Shown here piece by piece: positions 10,578-21,700 of a stretch of 32,851 bases of DNA. Source of the DNA: Lingula anatina (lineage: Eukaryota; Brachiopoda; Lingulata; Lingulida; Lingulidae); NCBI RefSeq assembly GCF_001039355.2, contig NW_019775058.1, positions 83,461 to 116,311 on the forward strand. The letters are read 5' to 3'. The notes under the pieces were generated by a model that worked only from the letters and a program-made list of their open reading frames with translations, did not search any database and was not told the origin of the DNA. The position numbers and the translations under genes were made by a program. Position 1 is the stretch's first letter, and every line of letters starts with the position of its first letter.

Positions 10578-10667
10578 AAGCTCAACGAGATTCTTAACAA
10601 CATGCGCCTGCAAATAACCCACGGTCGGGTGCCCAGAACCCCACGCTCATCCGTGCATCTATTATAA
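10578..10667 (+). CDS. Orphan terminal exon, second copy
   Basis: The same acceptor, 29 codons and stop as at 7528-7617. The single difference is a synonymous Leu codon. Treat it as the allele of that exon. Confidence 0.45.
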   Translation, partial: KLNEILNNMRLQITHGRVPRTPRSSVHLL

Positions 10668-11320
10668 CAAAACTGAATAAATACTTTAAAATTCAGCATT
10701 TTTGTTATGAAATTATAATGATTAATATAGAAGTAATGATAAGGAAAAATGAGTAGTATTATTTCATGTTTGAGGACTGATTTCTAAATATTTCCGGAAC
10801 GTTTGTGTGATTGACGGTCTTCTGTAATAATAATGATAATATTTATTTAGTCTAAAATCCACATGGGTAAAATGAACAGAACAAGATAACTAAAGTAAAT
10901 GAAAAGTTAGTTAAAATAATAAGATCTGAACTAAAGGACAGTTGGGATTTTAAGATATTAAAAATAAATTGTACAGTGTAAAAGATAACAGCCAGTTAAC
11001 TTGATTATAAAACTTTTTGAAGATATAAGTTTTTAATTCTTTTTTAAAATTGTCCTCAGACTCTATTATTTCTATGCTACCTAAAGTAATCTAAAAAGTT
11101 GAAAGTCGTCAATGCAATGAGAAATGTGCCCGGCATTTTGTAAAGAATGAAATTTGAGCACGTAAGCCGTTTTAACACTGAAAGAGAATATTAAAAACGG
11201 TTTCCTCCAACCACCCATATTAATAGATTAGATTTGTATGAATTTTTAAATCAGCTTTTTAAAAATTCACATTAAATTTTTGTTCTACAGCAAAATGAAA
11301 CAAATTCATTCCCCCCCCCC

Positions 11321-11653
11321 ACCTGACACCCTTTAAATGGAATTAACTTGCCCCACCTGACACCCCTCAAATGAAATTGACTCACACTACCCGACACCCC
11401 TCAAATGAAATTGACTCACACTACCCGACACCCCTCAAATGAAATAGACTCACACTATCTGACACCCCTCAAAAATGGACTCATCTCACCCTAAACCCCT
11501 CAAATAGAATGGACTCACCCCACCTGTTACCCCCTTAAATGGAATGGACTCACCCTGCCTGACACCCCTGAAATGGGATGCACTTGCCCCACCTGACACC
11601 CCTGGATTGGAATGGACTATCCCCACCTGACATCTTTCAAATGAAATGGACAG
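11321..11653. repeat. 34-bp minisatellite, about ten degenerate units
   Basis: Units run roughly ACCTGACACCCCTCAAATGR then AATGGACTCACCC. They are best preserved at 11355-11456 (three nearly identical 34-bp units) and drift towards both ends. A run of ten C lies just before the array at 11311-11320. It appears only once, right of the GPCR copy. Confidence 0.85.
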
Positions 11654-11661
11654 TGAAGAAC

Positions 11662-12300
11662 ATTAGAATAATGTCATGTTAACGTTTGCTATGGTCTAAT
11701 CTATATATAACCCTGTGGCAATGTTATCAAAATGTTGTGTTAACTGGGTAAATGGCCATGTGTAGTATCTGAATTGATTTACTCTGCAAATATGTAATAT
11801 CTTTAAACACTTAGGTCTAAAATATTTTAAATTTAACCCAGTCATCATATACATATATATCTTGGAATTTTACAAGTATCAAGCCTGGTTATATTTATTG
11901 TGTACCATTCATCAATAAAAAAATAATAATTTGGATACACATTAAATTTAAACAAGTAAATGGACTGACAATTGCTCTCAAAAGATACTACCTAACATCT
12001 TGTTCAGCATTGAAATCCTTGGTATCTCACTACAAATTCTACTGAATCAAGTTCAGTTATTAATGAATATCAGTCATCTTTCTGCCTTACATTTAAAGTG
12101 TGCATTTTCTGCTTTGTACAGTACAGTGTATGTCATGAAAACCAGGGACTGCTATGGATATATATTTAACCGAAGCAGGTCCAATTTTTGGCCTAATCGT
12201 TAGATGTATGACAACCCTTAATTATTTAATATTGCCACTTTGCAAAACCACCATTAGAAAAAAAAAAACAAAACTTAAGCTGGGTAGAATGTCTAAAAAA
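11662..12300. repeat. Direct repeat of about 640 bp, copy A
   Basis: It starts ATTAGAATAATGTCATG and is repeated from 12302 with a few substitutions and small indels. It ends in an A-run at the n of 12301. Like the other two pairs this looks like an unmerged allele. It contains the GPCR remnant at 11996-12118. Confidence 0.85.
11996..12118 (+). pseudogene. Decayed remnant of a GPCR 3' end
   Basis: This segment aligns collinearly with the GPCR stop region at about 5353-5507. Shared words are AAATCCTTGGTATCT, CTGAATCAAGTTCA and ATTAATGAATAT, in the same order, then diverged 3' flank (CTTACATTTAAAGTGTGCA against CTCTACATTCAATGTGTAC). About 45 bp are missing between the first two words. In the receptor frame a TGA follows ten codons after the shared word begins, so it cannot encode the tail. 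It is a fossil of a second receptor copy, too diverged to be an allele. Confidence 0.65.
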
Positions 12301-12301
12301 N
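12301..12301. other. Single-n assembly gap
   Basis: It separates the two copies of the 640-bp repeat. Confidence 0.9.
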
Positions 12302-12945
12302 ATTAGAATAATGTCATGTTAACGTTTGCTATGGTCTAATCTATATATAACCCTGTGGCAATGTTATCAAAATGTTGTGTTAACTGGGTAAATGGCCACG
12401 TGTAGTATCTGAATTGATTTACTCTGCAATTATGTTTAATATCTTTAAACACTTAGGTCTAAAATATTTTAAATTTAACTCAGTCATTATTTAAATATAT
12501 ACCTTGGAATTTTACAAGTCTCAAGCCTGGTTATATTTATTATGCACCATTCATCAATAAAAAAATAATAATTTGGATACACAATTAATTTATACATGTA
12601 AATGGACTGATAATTGCTCTCAAAAGTTATACTACCTAACATCTTGTTCAGCATTGAAATCCTTGGTATCTCACTACAAATTCTACTGAATCAAGTTCAG
12701 TTATTAATGAATATCAGTCATCTTTCTGCCTTACATTTAAAGTCTGCATTTTCTGCTTTGTTCAGTACAGTGTATGTCATGAAAACCAGGGACTGTTATG
12801 GATATATATTTAACCGAAGCAGGTCCAATTTTTGGCCTAATCGTTAGATATATGACAACCCTTAATTATTTAATATTGCCACTTTGCAAAACCACCATTA
12901 CAAAAAAAACAAAAAACAAAACTTAAGCTTGGTAGAATGTCTAAA
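12302..12945. repeat. Direct repeat of about 640 bp, copy B
   Basis: It matches 11662-12300 and carries its own copy of the GPCR remnant. It ends in A-rich sequence with a duplicated ACTTAAGCT-GGTAGAATGTCT motif and a long A run at about 12943-12964. Confidence 0.85.
12640..12762 (+). pseudogene. GPCR 3'-end remnant, second copy
   Basis: Nearly identical to 11996-12118 with the same deletion and frame loss. It is presumably the other allele of the same fossil. Confidence 0.6.
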
Positions 12946-12951
12946 AAAAAA

Positions 12952-15541
12952 AAAAAAAAAAAAACAATTAAGCTGAGTAGAATGTCTACCAAAGGAAAAG
13001 ATTTGACATCTAAATATAATGCATCATTGAAAGTGGGAGGATTAATAACCTTTTCTACAAAGTATAGTCTGAAGTTGCATAGAAAAAAAAACCTAAACAA
13101 AAGAAAAAAGTTAAAAGACTTCGGAGTCAAACATTTGAGAAACCTTACACTTCATTTCCATTGGGTGTGCTTTAAATTGCCTGGCAATTAACCAACACTT
13201 AAGCTTCATTTTATCATTATTATAAAGATGACAATGTCTACGGTCATTAAATTAATAGGGAAGCATTGATTTTAATTTGTAAGAGTATGTAAATGAGACA
13301 ATTAGCATAATGAACAGTACTATACATCATGACATTAGGACAAAAAGGTTTTATTTATTACACAATAAAAAATTTAACATTTTGCAGAAGCTATTAATGT
13401 TGAATTTTAGCGTAACTTCCACTTACATGTTAGAACAGAAAACTTTAACAATAAATAATGCTATTTATTATGTAAGTCTGCTATCCAAACAGGATTTTAA
13501 AATAATAATAATTAACTGAAAGCTACATGCTCACCCTTGACAATAAATTTTAAATTTTGACATGTTAAATCAGCACCATGAATTACTATACAGATATTTG
13601 ATTTTTTTACATACTTCACAGCAATAAAGAAAATAAATAAATAAACAAACTGTGATAACTAATAGTTCATTTGTTGACAATTGTGCAAAAATATATTTTC
13701 AAGTAACATAACAGAAAATATTAATTTGATGTGCAGCAATAAAACAGTCAGCTTTATGAAGTGTGGTCAGTTTCATTACACAAGGATTGAAGGACAGGAT
13801 ACTATTAAAAGGAACCCATTTGTAACCTCTGCTGATATCTCCCATATTTGAAAACTGTGCAAATTACACCAATTTCTTTAACTTCTTCTTCTCCTTTTCT
13901 CCTCAAACATAAGGAAATCACCCACAAGAAGGCATTTCTGTATCATATACCTGTAATGTTGACTTAATGCTGATTTAATTTTTTTTTTGTGCAAATGAGT
14001 AAGTTCAAATCTATAAATAACAAGGCAGCAAAGCTGTCAAATGTACAGACAAAAAGCAGGAAATAACTATGCACAAAATAGGCTACTGTTTATTCTGATG
14101 CAAAAGTACATTATGTTAAACTGTAAATTCAACATCAAATTTTAATTATGCTCAACAGGTAAAACCAATGAAAGTAAAATGTGTAACAAGCATAAGGCTT
14201 CAGGCCCANTACATAAAAATGTCAAAAACAAATTTACAATTATACATATTATTTGAGTGTGATGTCTTATATCAGTCAAAGGAAAATACAGGTACAATAA
14301 TTATATCTTACAGGAAATAAGTTAAGTATGCAAACAACATACTAAGAATTAAACAAATATATTTACAAACATTTTATAAATTGAAATAAATCTGAAGATG
14401 CATACTTTTCTAGGCAGTTACATCAACTTGCACAGTACATAAAGCAGTATACAAAATTTTGATTAGGTTATATAAGAGAACTGTACAAATCAATATCTAT
14501 ATCTAAGAGAAAAGTTATAAATTGGGAACACATAGATCTATCACATTATGATTGTTGAATATTGTATATAACATGGAATGTTTATTTTGACAATGTCACC
14601 AGCAAAAGCTATTTTAACCACTGCATCTTAACAAAAATGATTGTTTAGTGCACCCCTGATAAACGTCTTTCTCAAAATTAAGTGAAAACTAGTTATATCA
14701 CTAATATGAACTGTAAGTTGAACAAAGTAAAGAAAATATATAAGGCCTTTGCTAATAAGGGAATGTCTATAATAACATTTAGAACAGCCATGAAGTAATA
14801 GAATATTTTCTGTCCTGTAAGTTGCAGTCACTTTGAACTTTTCCTTGTAAGTTTTGCCTTCTTTGAGGTATACTAACCCATGTTACAAGCACACATTGAT
14901 CCCATTAGACCATATCAAGTCTTTGGGCCTTTTTTTCAAAATATTAAGTGCACCTCACTGAAAATGCTACTAATTTGTTAAAATGTAAAATACAATATGA
15001 TACAAAACTGTATATACACCATCTTTTCACAGATTTGAAACAAAAAGACATGCAAAAGATACACTTAACAAGGTATCAAATTGTTCACTATATATTATGA
15101 TAACTTCAGTTCCACGAATTATGCCTGCTCTGTCTCTGAATAAATTTGACCATATGGTATCACATCATCACCTCCAATGATTTCATTTTTTTTTAAATTC
15201 ATTGTCTGTATCTAGATATTAATGTATGGGTAGTCTGTTGGGTAATGTGACCCAGTGAACAAACATGGCCTCTGAATTTTCACCTCATGGGTATACAAAT
15301 GAGACATCTGATTGTTCAAAATGTACATCTACAAGTAAACAAGGCAATGCTATCTGTATATTCTGTGCACTTAAATGACAGGTCCCCTTTGTTTTATGAT
15401 ATGATTCTGATTGAAGCTAGACTTCAGATCCTGCAGACTTTACCAGAGGAGATCCATCCATTCTAAATCACCAGTTTCTTTTCTGAAACACTGAATTATT
15501 TCATTTCAGATTGTCTGTCACTTATGTCATTGGTAAATAAT
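12952..15541 (-). other. AT-rich stretch: LRRK2-like 3' UTR and intergenic DNA
   Basis: No coding region is supported; the open frames at 12870-13191, 13310-13519 and 14628-14831 lack splice or protein support. On the minus strand an AATAAATAAAA cluster near 13350-13360 could end a long 3' UTR of the LRRK2-like gene. A single n lies at 14209. I did not find a duplicated flank there, unlike the other gaps. Confidence 0.4.
14209..14209. other. Single-n assembly gap without visible duplication
   Basis: It is one ambiguous base in AT-rich sequence. The sequence on either side is not obviously repeated. Confidence 0.8.
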
Positions 15542-15547
15542 TTTATT
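15542..15547 (-). terminator. AATAAA directly abutting the LRRK2-like stop codon
   Basis: The minus strand reads TGA-AATAAA. This is the first possible polyadenylation signal but it leaves almost no 3' UTR. Further candidates lie downstream near 13350. Confidence 0.25.
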
Positions 15548-15714
15548 TCACCTCCAGTCCTGCTGTTCTTTTAGTACAGAGAAAGAGTCGGAGTGAACAG
15601 ACATGGAGTCGGCGTCCATGAAGCCCCCGTGGCGTCGTTTTTGATACTCCTGCAGCTGTCTGGCATGTTGGTCCAACCCTCCATCCCACATTGCTATATA
15701 GCCATAGGTCTTCT
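15548..15714 (-). CDS. LRRK2: LRRK2-like terminal exon and stop
   Basis: 167 nt including TGA. It encodes TYGYIAMWD, which closes the propeller as LRRK2 SCLTVWD does. A C-terminal segment of about 45 residues follows: first basic and helical (QLQEYQKRR), then Ser-rich, ending DWR. Confidence 0.85.
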
Positions 15715-18700
15715 CTGGAAAAACAATGTAATTCTTCTGTTATTTTGACACATAATTAATTTGTGATTTTAATTATAGTTGGTAATATCTATGAAAAAAA
15801 AGATAAGCTTTAGGTCAAAACTAAGAAAAAAAGAGAACAGAATTATATCATAATTTCTATCTGACAAATTATGTTTTAAAGCTTTTTGTCAATAAATTCT
15901 GTAAGAATATTTCATCACTGACACATCTAACTAAAGTCGTTATGGGAAACATAATACAAAATTTTCATTATTTTCACACAAACAAGCCAGTCTAATTTCA
16001 AATTACATCCTGCGCCTCTCTTAACTCACCATCCTGAGCAGTTTCAAACTCCTCTCGGAATGTATGGAACCCAAAACCACCAGTCACCACACAGGATGTA
16101 CCCCTCTGACCTGGAAAAAACAGAAATAATGAAAAAAATGATAGCTTTTTGTCACTTTTCTTTGGCTACACAATATTTTCATTTCAAGGGCAAATTTATA
16201 ATGTTTGGATAAAAGTTTTAGTTATAGAGATGAGCATCTTTATAGTGCCTCACTGAAAATGTTCTGACTGAAAAAAAGAGTGATGAGTACCTAAGGAAGA
16301 AAATGATTTTTATTTTGAAAGTGAACACAAAATAAAAAGATGAGACTGTCATTCAAATCTGAGAAACCCAAAGCAAAGCAAAAAAAAAAATAATAATAAT
16401 AAATAAATAAAAAATAAAATAATAATAATAATAATTGTCCTATTATTACAAAAATGATCAAATATATAAACTTACTCTTCAGTATGACATTAATCATGCA
16501 TCTGACAGCAGTGCGGTGGCGTTTCAGCACAGCGCATGGTCGTAAGGAGTTGGTGTCCAGTATCACGAGTAACCCCTCCCCTGTCCCTACCCACAGAGTG
16601 TGCGTGTTCTGTAACAGCAACGACGTCACACGACAGTCGCCTCGGGACAACTTCATAGATGGGTCAAACTCACTGAATGAAAGAAATAAGAGTGTAATTT
16701 GCATTATGGAACTCAATAAGTCTAAACCTTTCAAGACAGAAAAAATGAAACAGCTATTTTCAAATGGCTAGTCTGGGAAGTTATTTTTTACTCCCAAATA
16801 AACTTTGTTTACTTTAATAATTGTACTGATAAATTTTCTTGACCATTTTACAAACAAATATTTCAAGTGCACCGTCTGTAAAATCTAAAATTTAATGTTA
16901 GTAAATGGTGAATTTGCCTTACTGTTACAACTAACTTAAACCACGGGTAGGGACCTAACTTACCTGACAGTTTTGTAAATGTCAATGGTATGTTTGAGAA
17001 CTTGCTTATTGAGGTCCCATGCCTCCACAGTGGCCTCCTGCATCTTAGCCAGGTAGAGGTACTTTCTGGACACTACCATGGCACAGATGATACCCCGGGA
17101 CCTGAAACAGACAACAGACTTTTATAATATTTATTACCTCTATGTTCTAAGTCTCTTCGGTTGATCATAAGTCGTTTGTAACCTTGCCTCTAGTATTCAA
17201 ACACTAAGAAAGTAGTAAGCTAATGCTATCAGTGAAAAAGCTATTGTCATACCTTGTGACATAATCTATTTTGAAACACCCCAGAAATAACTTTTTTCTA
17301 ATGGTCAATCTGATACAGGAAGTAAACATTTACTATTATTCAAATAGTTAAATTGGGGTTATGCAAGAGAAGGTAGAACAACAAAAATAAAAAAGAAACA
17401 CTCACTGCTCTGTTGCTGTGTCTATTTCTTGTGGAATATCCCTCCAGGTGTCAGGAAGAAGCATGACAATCTTGCTCCCACACCCAATATAGAGTGTCTT
17501 GGATTGAGTGTGGGGTACGATGCAACGGATAGGTTCAGAGGATTCTCCAAATCTAAGCGTGTATGATGGTTCCGCAAATGCATCCTGAGTGAAATAGAAT
17601 GAAATAACTACAATATAAAGATTAAGTCACAAATTTTCCTTACCATTGGATTATTTATATAAATAAATCAGGCGAAGAAATGTATTGATTTGGAAAAAAA
17701 TTTTGACACTGTGTGCCCACCCTTACAAAAGTTAAATCTAAACAGTTCTACGGGACTTCTTAGGAATTCTATCCAATTTCCTGTTGCATGTCTATCTAGG
17801 GAAGATCCGCAGATCATATATGGCAACCCATTTAAAAGCTTGTCGCTTAATTCCCCGTTAGACACTAAATAGCCTGCGGGGAGTATGCAACAAGCATTCA
17901 AGTGGGGCAGCCATATTTGATTCGTCGAACTGTTAGTCTACTGTCCTGAATGCGCTAGAAGTACTCACAGTGAGGACATTGTTTGCATCAAATATAGCGA
18001 GCTGCCCACTGGCCAAGCCCACATAGACTTGGGCATCTCCAGACTGGTTTTGACTGGGAAAAGATTAAAATTGAACACAGTGAATATAAAATTTTATTCA
18101 AAATATATGATTTACAAAATAATAATAATAAGTATAATAAAAATAATTAAAGAATAATAATAATAAATAAATAAATAATCATAAAAAACATGACTAAAAA
18201 GCAACATAATTGCATTAAAAACATTGATTTAAAAACTAAATTTGCTTCCAATACAGTGCTATCATTAACTTCACTATCAAATGTTCTATTTATCAGTAAC
18301 GATACTAGAACCAGTTATTATCACACTGAATAAGCCTGTGTAATTTAACAAAAGAGTTCTCAGATGGCTATGTAGAATTACTGAATATGCATGTCAGCAG
18401 TTTGTTAGAGGAACAAATTGGCAAATTTCCCCCAAAAAGATTAATAAACATTTATAATGAGAAGACAGATTTTTCTTGTCATTCATAGGTATATGTAATA
18501 TGTCATATTTGTTGAAAAAGGCTCATAAGTGTTATAGTCCACGCCAGCCAAACTGGTTGGTCTAACTTATTTTTCCCCACATTCCATCATTCTACTTACT
18601 GAAAGTGCATGCACAGCACAGAATCCGGTAACCTAGGCAACTTATGCTTGTGTTCCCGTGTATAGGCATCATATACCCATATATGGCCAGAGAGACAACC

Positions 18701-21700
18701 AATCAAAACACAGCTGCTGCCAATGGTCGTTAGGCAGAGAATACGGCTGTCTGGATGAAACTTCCCTTGTAAACTCTGAAAGCAGGGTGATAAAAGACAA
18801 TGTTTGAGTATTTTTAATAAATCGTTTTGATTCCACTTAGATTTTGGAAATGCACAACACAACAGTTGTGCATTAAATAAATTATGTGATATCATCTTAT
18901 TGCAACTCTGGCTGGAAAAAGATAATTAGGGGTATATCCAGCAATATTTTCTGACAGTCTTCCAAATTATTTTTGTTGATCTACCCTCCATTTCTGACTG
19001 TCTTCAGACAGAAAAAATTAGATGCCTGTCAATGTAAACTTGAAAATCTGACCATTTTACAGAAGACTCAGAAAACGGCCTCAATCCACCCCTGATAATA
19101 ACGCGATAAAAATTCTCTCTTTTATATAAATAAACCAAACTGTGACACAGCCTAAGAACAGACCATCCCAGCAGACATGTCTTACCAGAGTCAGATCCAG
19201 GATCTTAGGATCGTTTTCTGTTAGGCTGACCCAGGACAGCTGAGCACAGTCCTCACTGCCTCCACTGCCTACCCACAACTCCATCCCATCACCATCATGC
19301 TGGAAGTTAGTTAATTAATTAATAATTAATTAATAATATCACTAACATATGCAAATAAATAACAATATTACTAACATATGTAAGTAAAAAATAATTTAAT
19401 ATATATATATATAAATATTAAATAAATAATAAATACAATATGCAAGTATATTAAAAAACAAAAACATACAAAAACAAACCATTTCTTAATTAACACATAG
19501 CTAAATGAGTAAAACATACACCCAGCACTCCTAGCATTATCAGTGGTGTCTTAAGTTTGAGTGATATAATTTATTCAAGAACCAAAACACTTCTATCCAT
19601 TGGAGATTTTCTAAAATTTATATGTATAGCATTTCTGAACTGAAATTACTTATTCATTATCTGTAGAATTTGATCAGCATGTCTTACCCTAAGTGTCATA
19701 CATTCTACTGTCATGTTCTTGGAAATAGGCAGAAAGTTTCTGAGACTCAGCAAGTCACAGCGCTCCAGTTTCTCATGGATTTCTGCTGCCTGAAGAGAAA
19801 ATGGACTCAGTATTTTATAGAATTGACCTCAAAATAAGCTCGATTCAAGATAAGATGATACTGTATGGGAGCCGAAATCATAACATGTAATGGACACAGC
19901 ATTATATTGAATCCAATTCAGTTTCATCCCAAAATAAGCAAGATTCAGGATAAGACTATATGCAATCAGAAACCATTACAAGGAGAAATCAGTCCGGGTT
20001 TATGAACAAGAGGTAACAGTACTTATGAATTGTGTACAGAAGTAATTTACTGCAGGGAAAAGATCATTTTTCAGCTAATTTTATGATCGTTCGAAGTTTG
20101 AAATTCACACATTACTGTATACTAAACTGTACAACATCTTGTCTTCATACACCCAAGCACCACAATGGTGGACAAGTCTTTCTCACATTACAAACACATA
20201 AAACCTATCATAGGTCTCTCCTCTGGCAAATACTTAAGGCAGAGATATTTAGCNGGAGGAGAAGCGGGAGCCGCAGGAGCCGGCGGAGCCGCAGGAGCCG
20301 GCGGAACATACGGGTCGGGACTAAAACCATGTGTACCGCCAGCGCCTACGCTGGTGGTACAATAACAATATAAAGATTAACTCCCAAATTTTCCTTACCA
20401 TCAGATTATTTATATAAATAAATCAGTTAAAAAAAATGTATTGCTTTGCAAAAACTTTTGATACTGTGTGCCCACTCTTACAAAAGTTAAATCTAAACAG
20501 TTCTACGGGACTTCTTAGGAATTCTATCCAATTTCCTGTTGCATGTCTATCTAGGGAAGATCCGCAGATCATACATGGCAACCCATTTAAAAGCGTGTTG
20601 CTTAATTCCCAATAAGAATTCCTAAATAGCCTGCCGGGAGTACACAACAAGCATTCAAGTGGGTCAGCCATACTTGATCCAGGGATCTGTTAGTCTTCTG
20701 TCCTGAATGCGCTAGAAGTACTCACAGTGAGGACATTGTTTGCATCAAATATAGCGAGCTGTCCACTGGCCAAGCCCACATAGACTTGGGCATCTCCAGA
20801 CTGGTTTTGACTGGGAAAAGATTAAAATTGAACACAGTGAATATAAAATTTTATTCAAAGTATATAATTTACAAAATAATAATAATAAGTATAATAAAAA
20901 TAATTAAAGAATAATAATAATAAATAAATAAATAATCATAAAAAACATGACTAAAAAGCAATATAATTGCATTAAAAACATTGATTTAAAAACTAAATTT
21001 GCTTCCAATACAGTGCTATCATTAACTGCACTATCAAATGTTCTATTTATCAGTAACGATACTAGAACCAGTTATTATCACACTGAATAAGCCTATGTAA
21101 TTTAACAAAAGAGTTCTCAGATGGCTATGTAGAATTACTGAATATGCATGTCAGCAGTTTGTTAGAGGAACAAATTGGCAAATTTCCCCCAAAAAGATTA
21201 ATAAACATTTATAATGAGAAGATTTTTCTTGTCATTCATAGGTATATGTAATATGTCATATTTGTTGAAAAAGGCTCATAAGTGTTACAGTCCACGCCAG
21301 CCAAACTGGTTGGTGTAACTTATTTTTCCCAACATTCCATCATTCTACTTACTGAAAGTGCATGCACAGCACAGAATCTGGTAACCTAGGCAACTTATGC
21401 TTGTGTTCCCGTGTATAGGCATCATATACCCATATATGGCCAGAGAGACAACCAATCAGAACGCAGCTGCTGCCAATGGTTGTTAGGCAGAGAATACGAC
21501 TGTCTGGATGAAATTTCCCTTGTAAACTCTGAAAGCAGGGTGATCAAAGACAATGTTCGAGTATTTTTAATAAATCGTTTTGATTCCACTTAGATTTTGG
21601 AAATGCACGACTATTTTACCATTAAATAAAATATGTGATATCATCTTATTGCAACTCTGGCTGGAAAAAGATAATTAGGGGTATATCCAGCAATATTTTC

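Larger units (their letters stand above)
8138..11175. repeat. Long direct repeat, copy B (probable haplotype 2)
   Basis: It matches 5072-8136 at an offset near 3068. It continues smoothly into unique sequence after about 11175, so this is the copy joined to the right-hand part of the locus. Confidence 0.85.
17608..20253. repeat. Direct repeat of 2.65 kb, copy A (LRRK2-like exons)
   Basis: It matches 20362-22990 with about 2.3 percent difference in exons and more, with indels, in introns. It contains four complete exons with introns. It ends at the n of 20254, inside the first, partial unit of the 58-bp minisatellite, which plausibly broke the assembly. Confidence 0.88.

Noticed and set aside
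12000-12847. Two similar small open frames (67 and 77 codons)
   Set aside because: They are chance frames over the decayed GPCR remnant, in a different frame from the receptor.
12937-13191. Lys-rich open frame of 84 codons
   Set aside because: It is produced by a poly-A run and low-complexity AT-rich DNA.
16291-16734. Continuous minus open frame of 147 codons
   Set aside because: Only its middle (16476-16672) is the WD40 exon. The rest is intron read-through past good splice sites.
20032-20365. Gly/Ala- or Arg/Ser-rich open frames across 20254
   Set aside because: They run through an assembly gap and the GC-rich orphan segment, so the frame is artificial.
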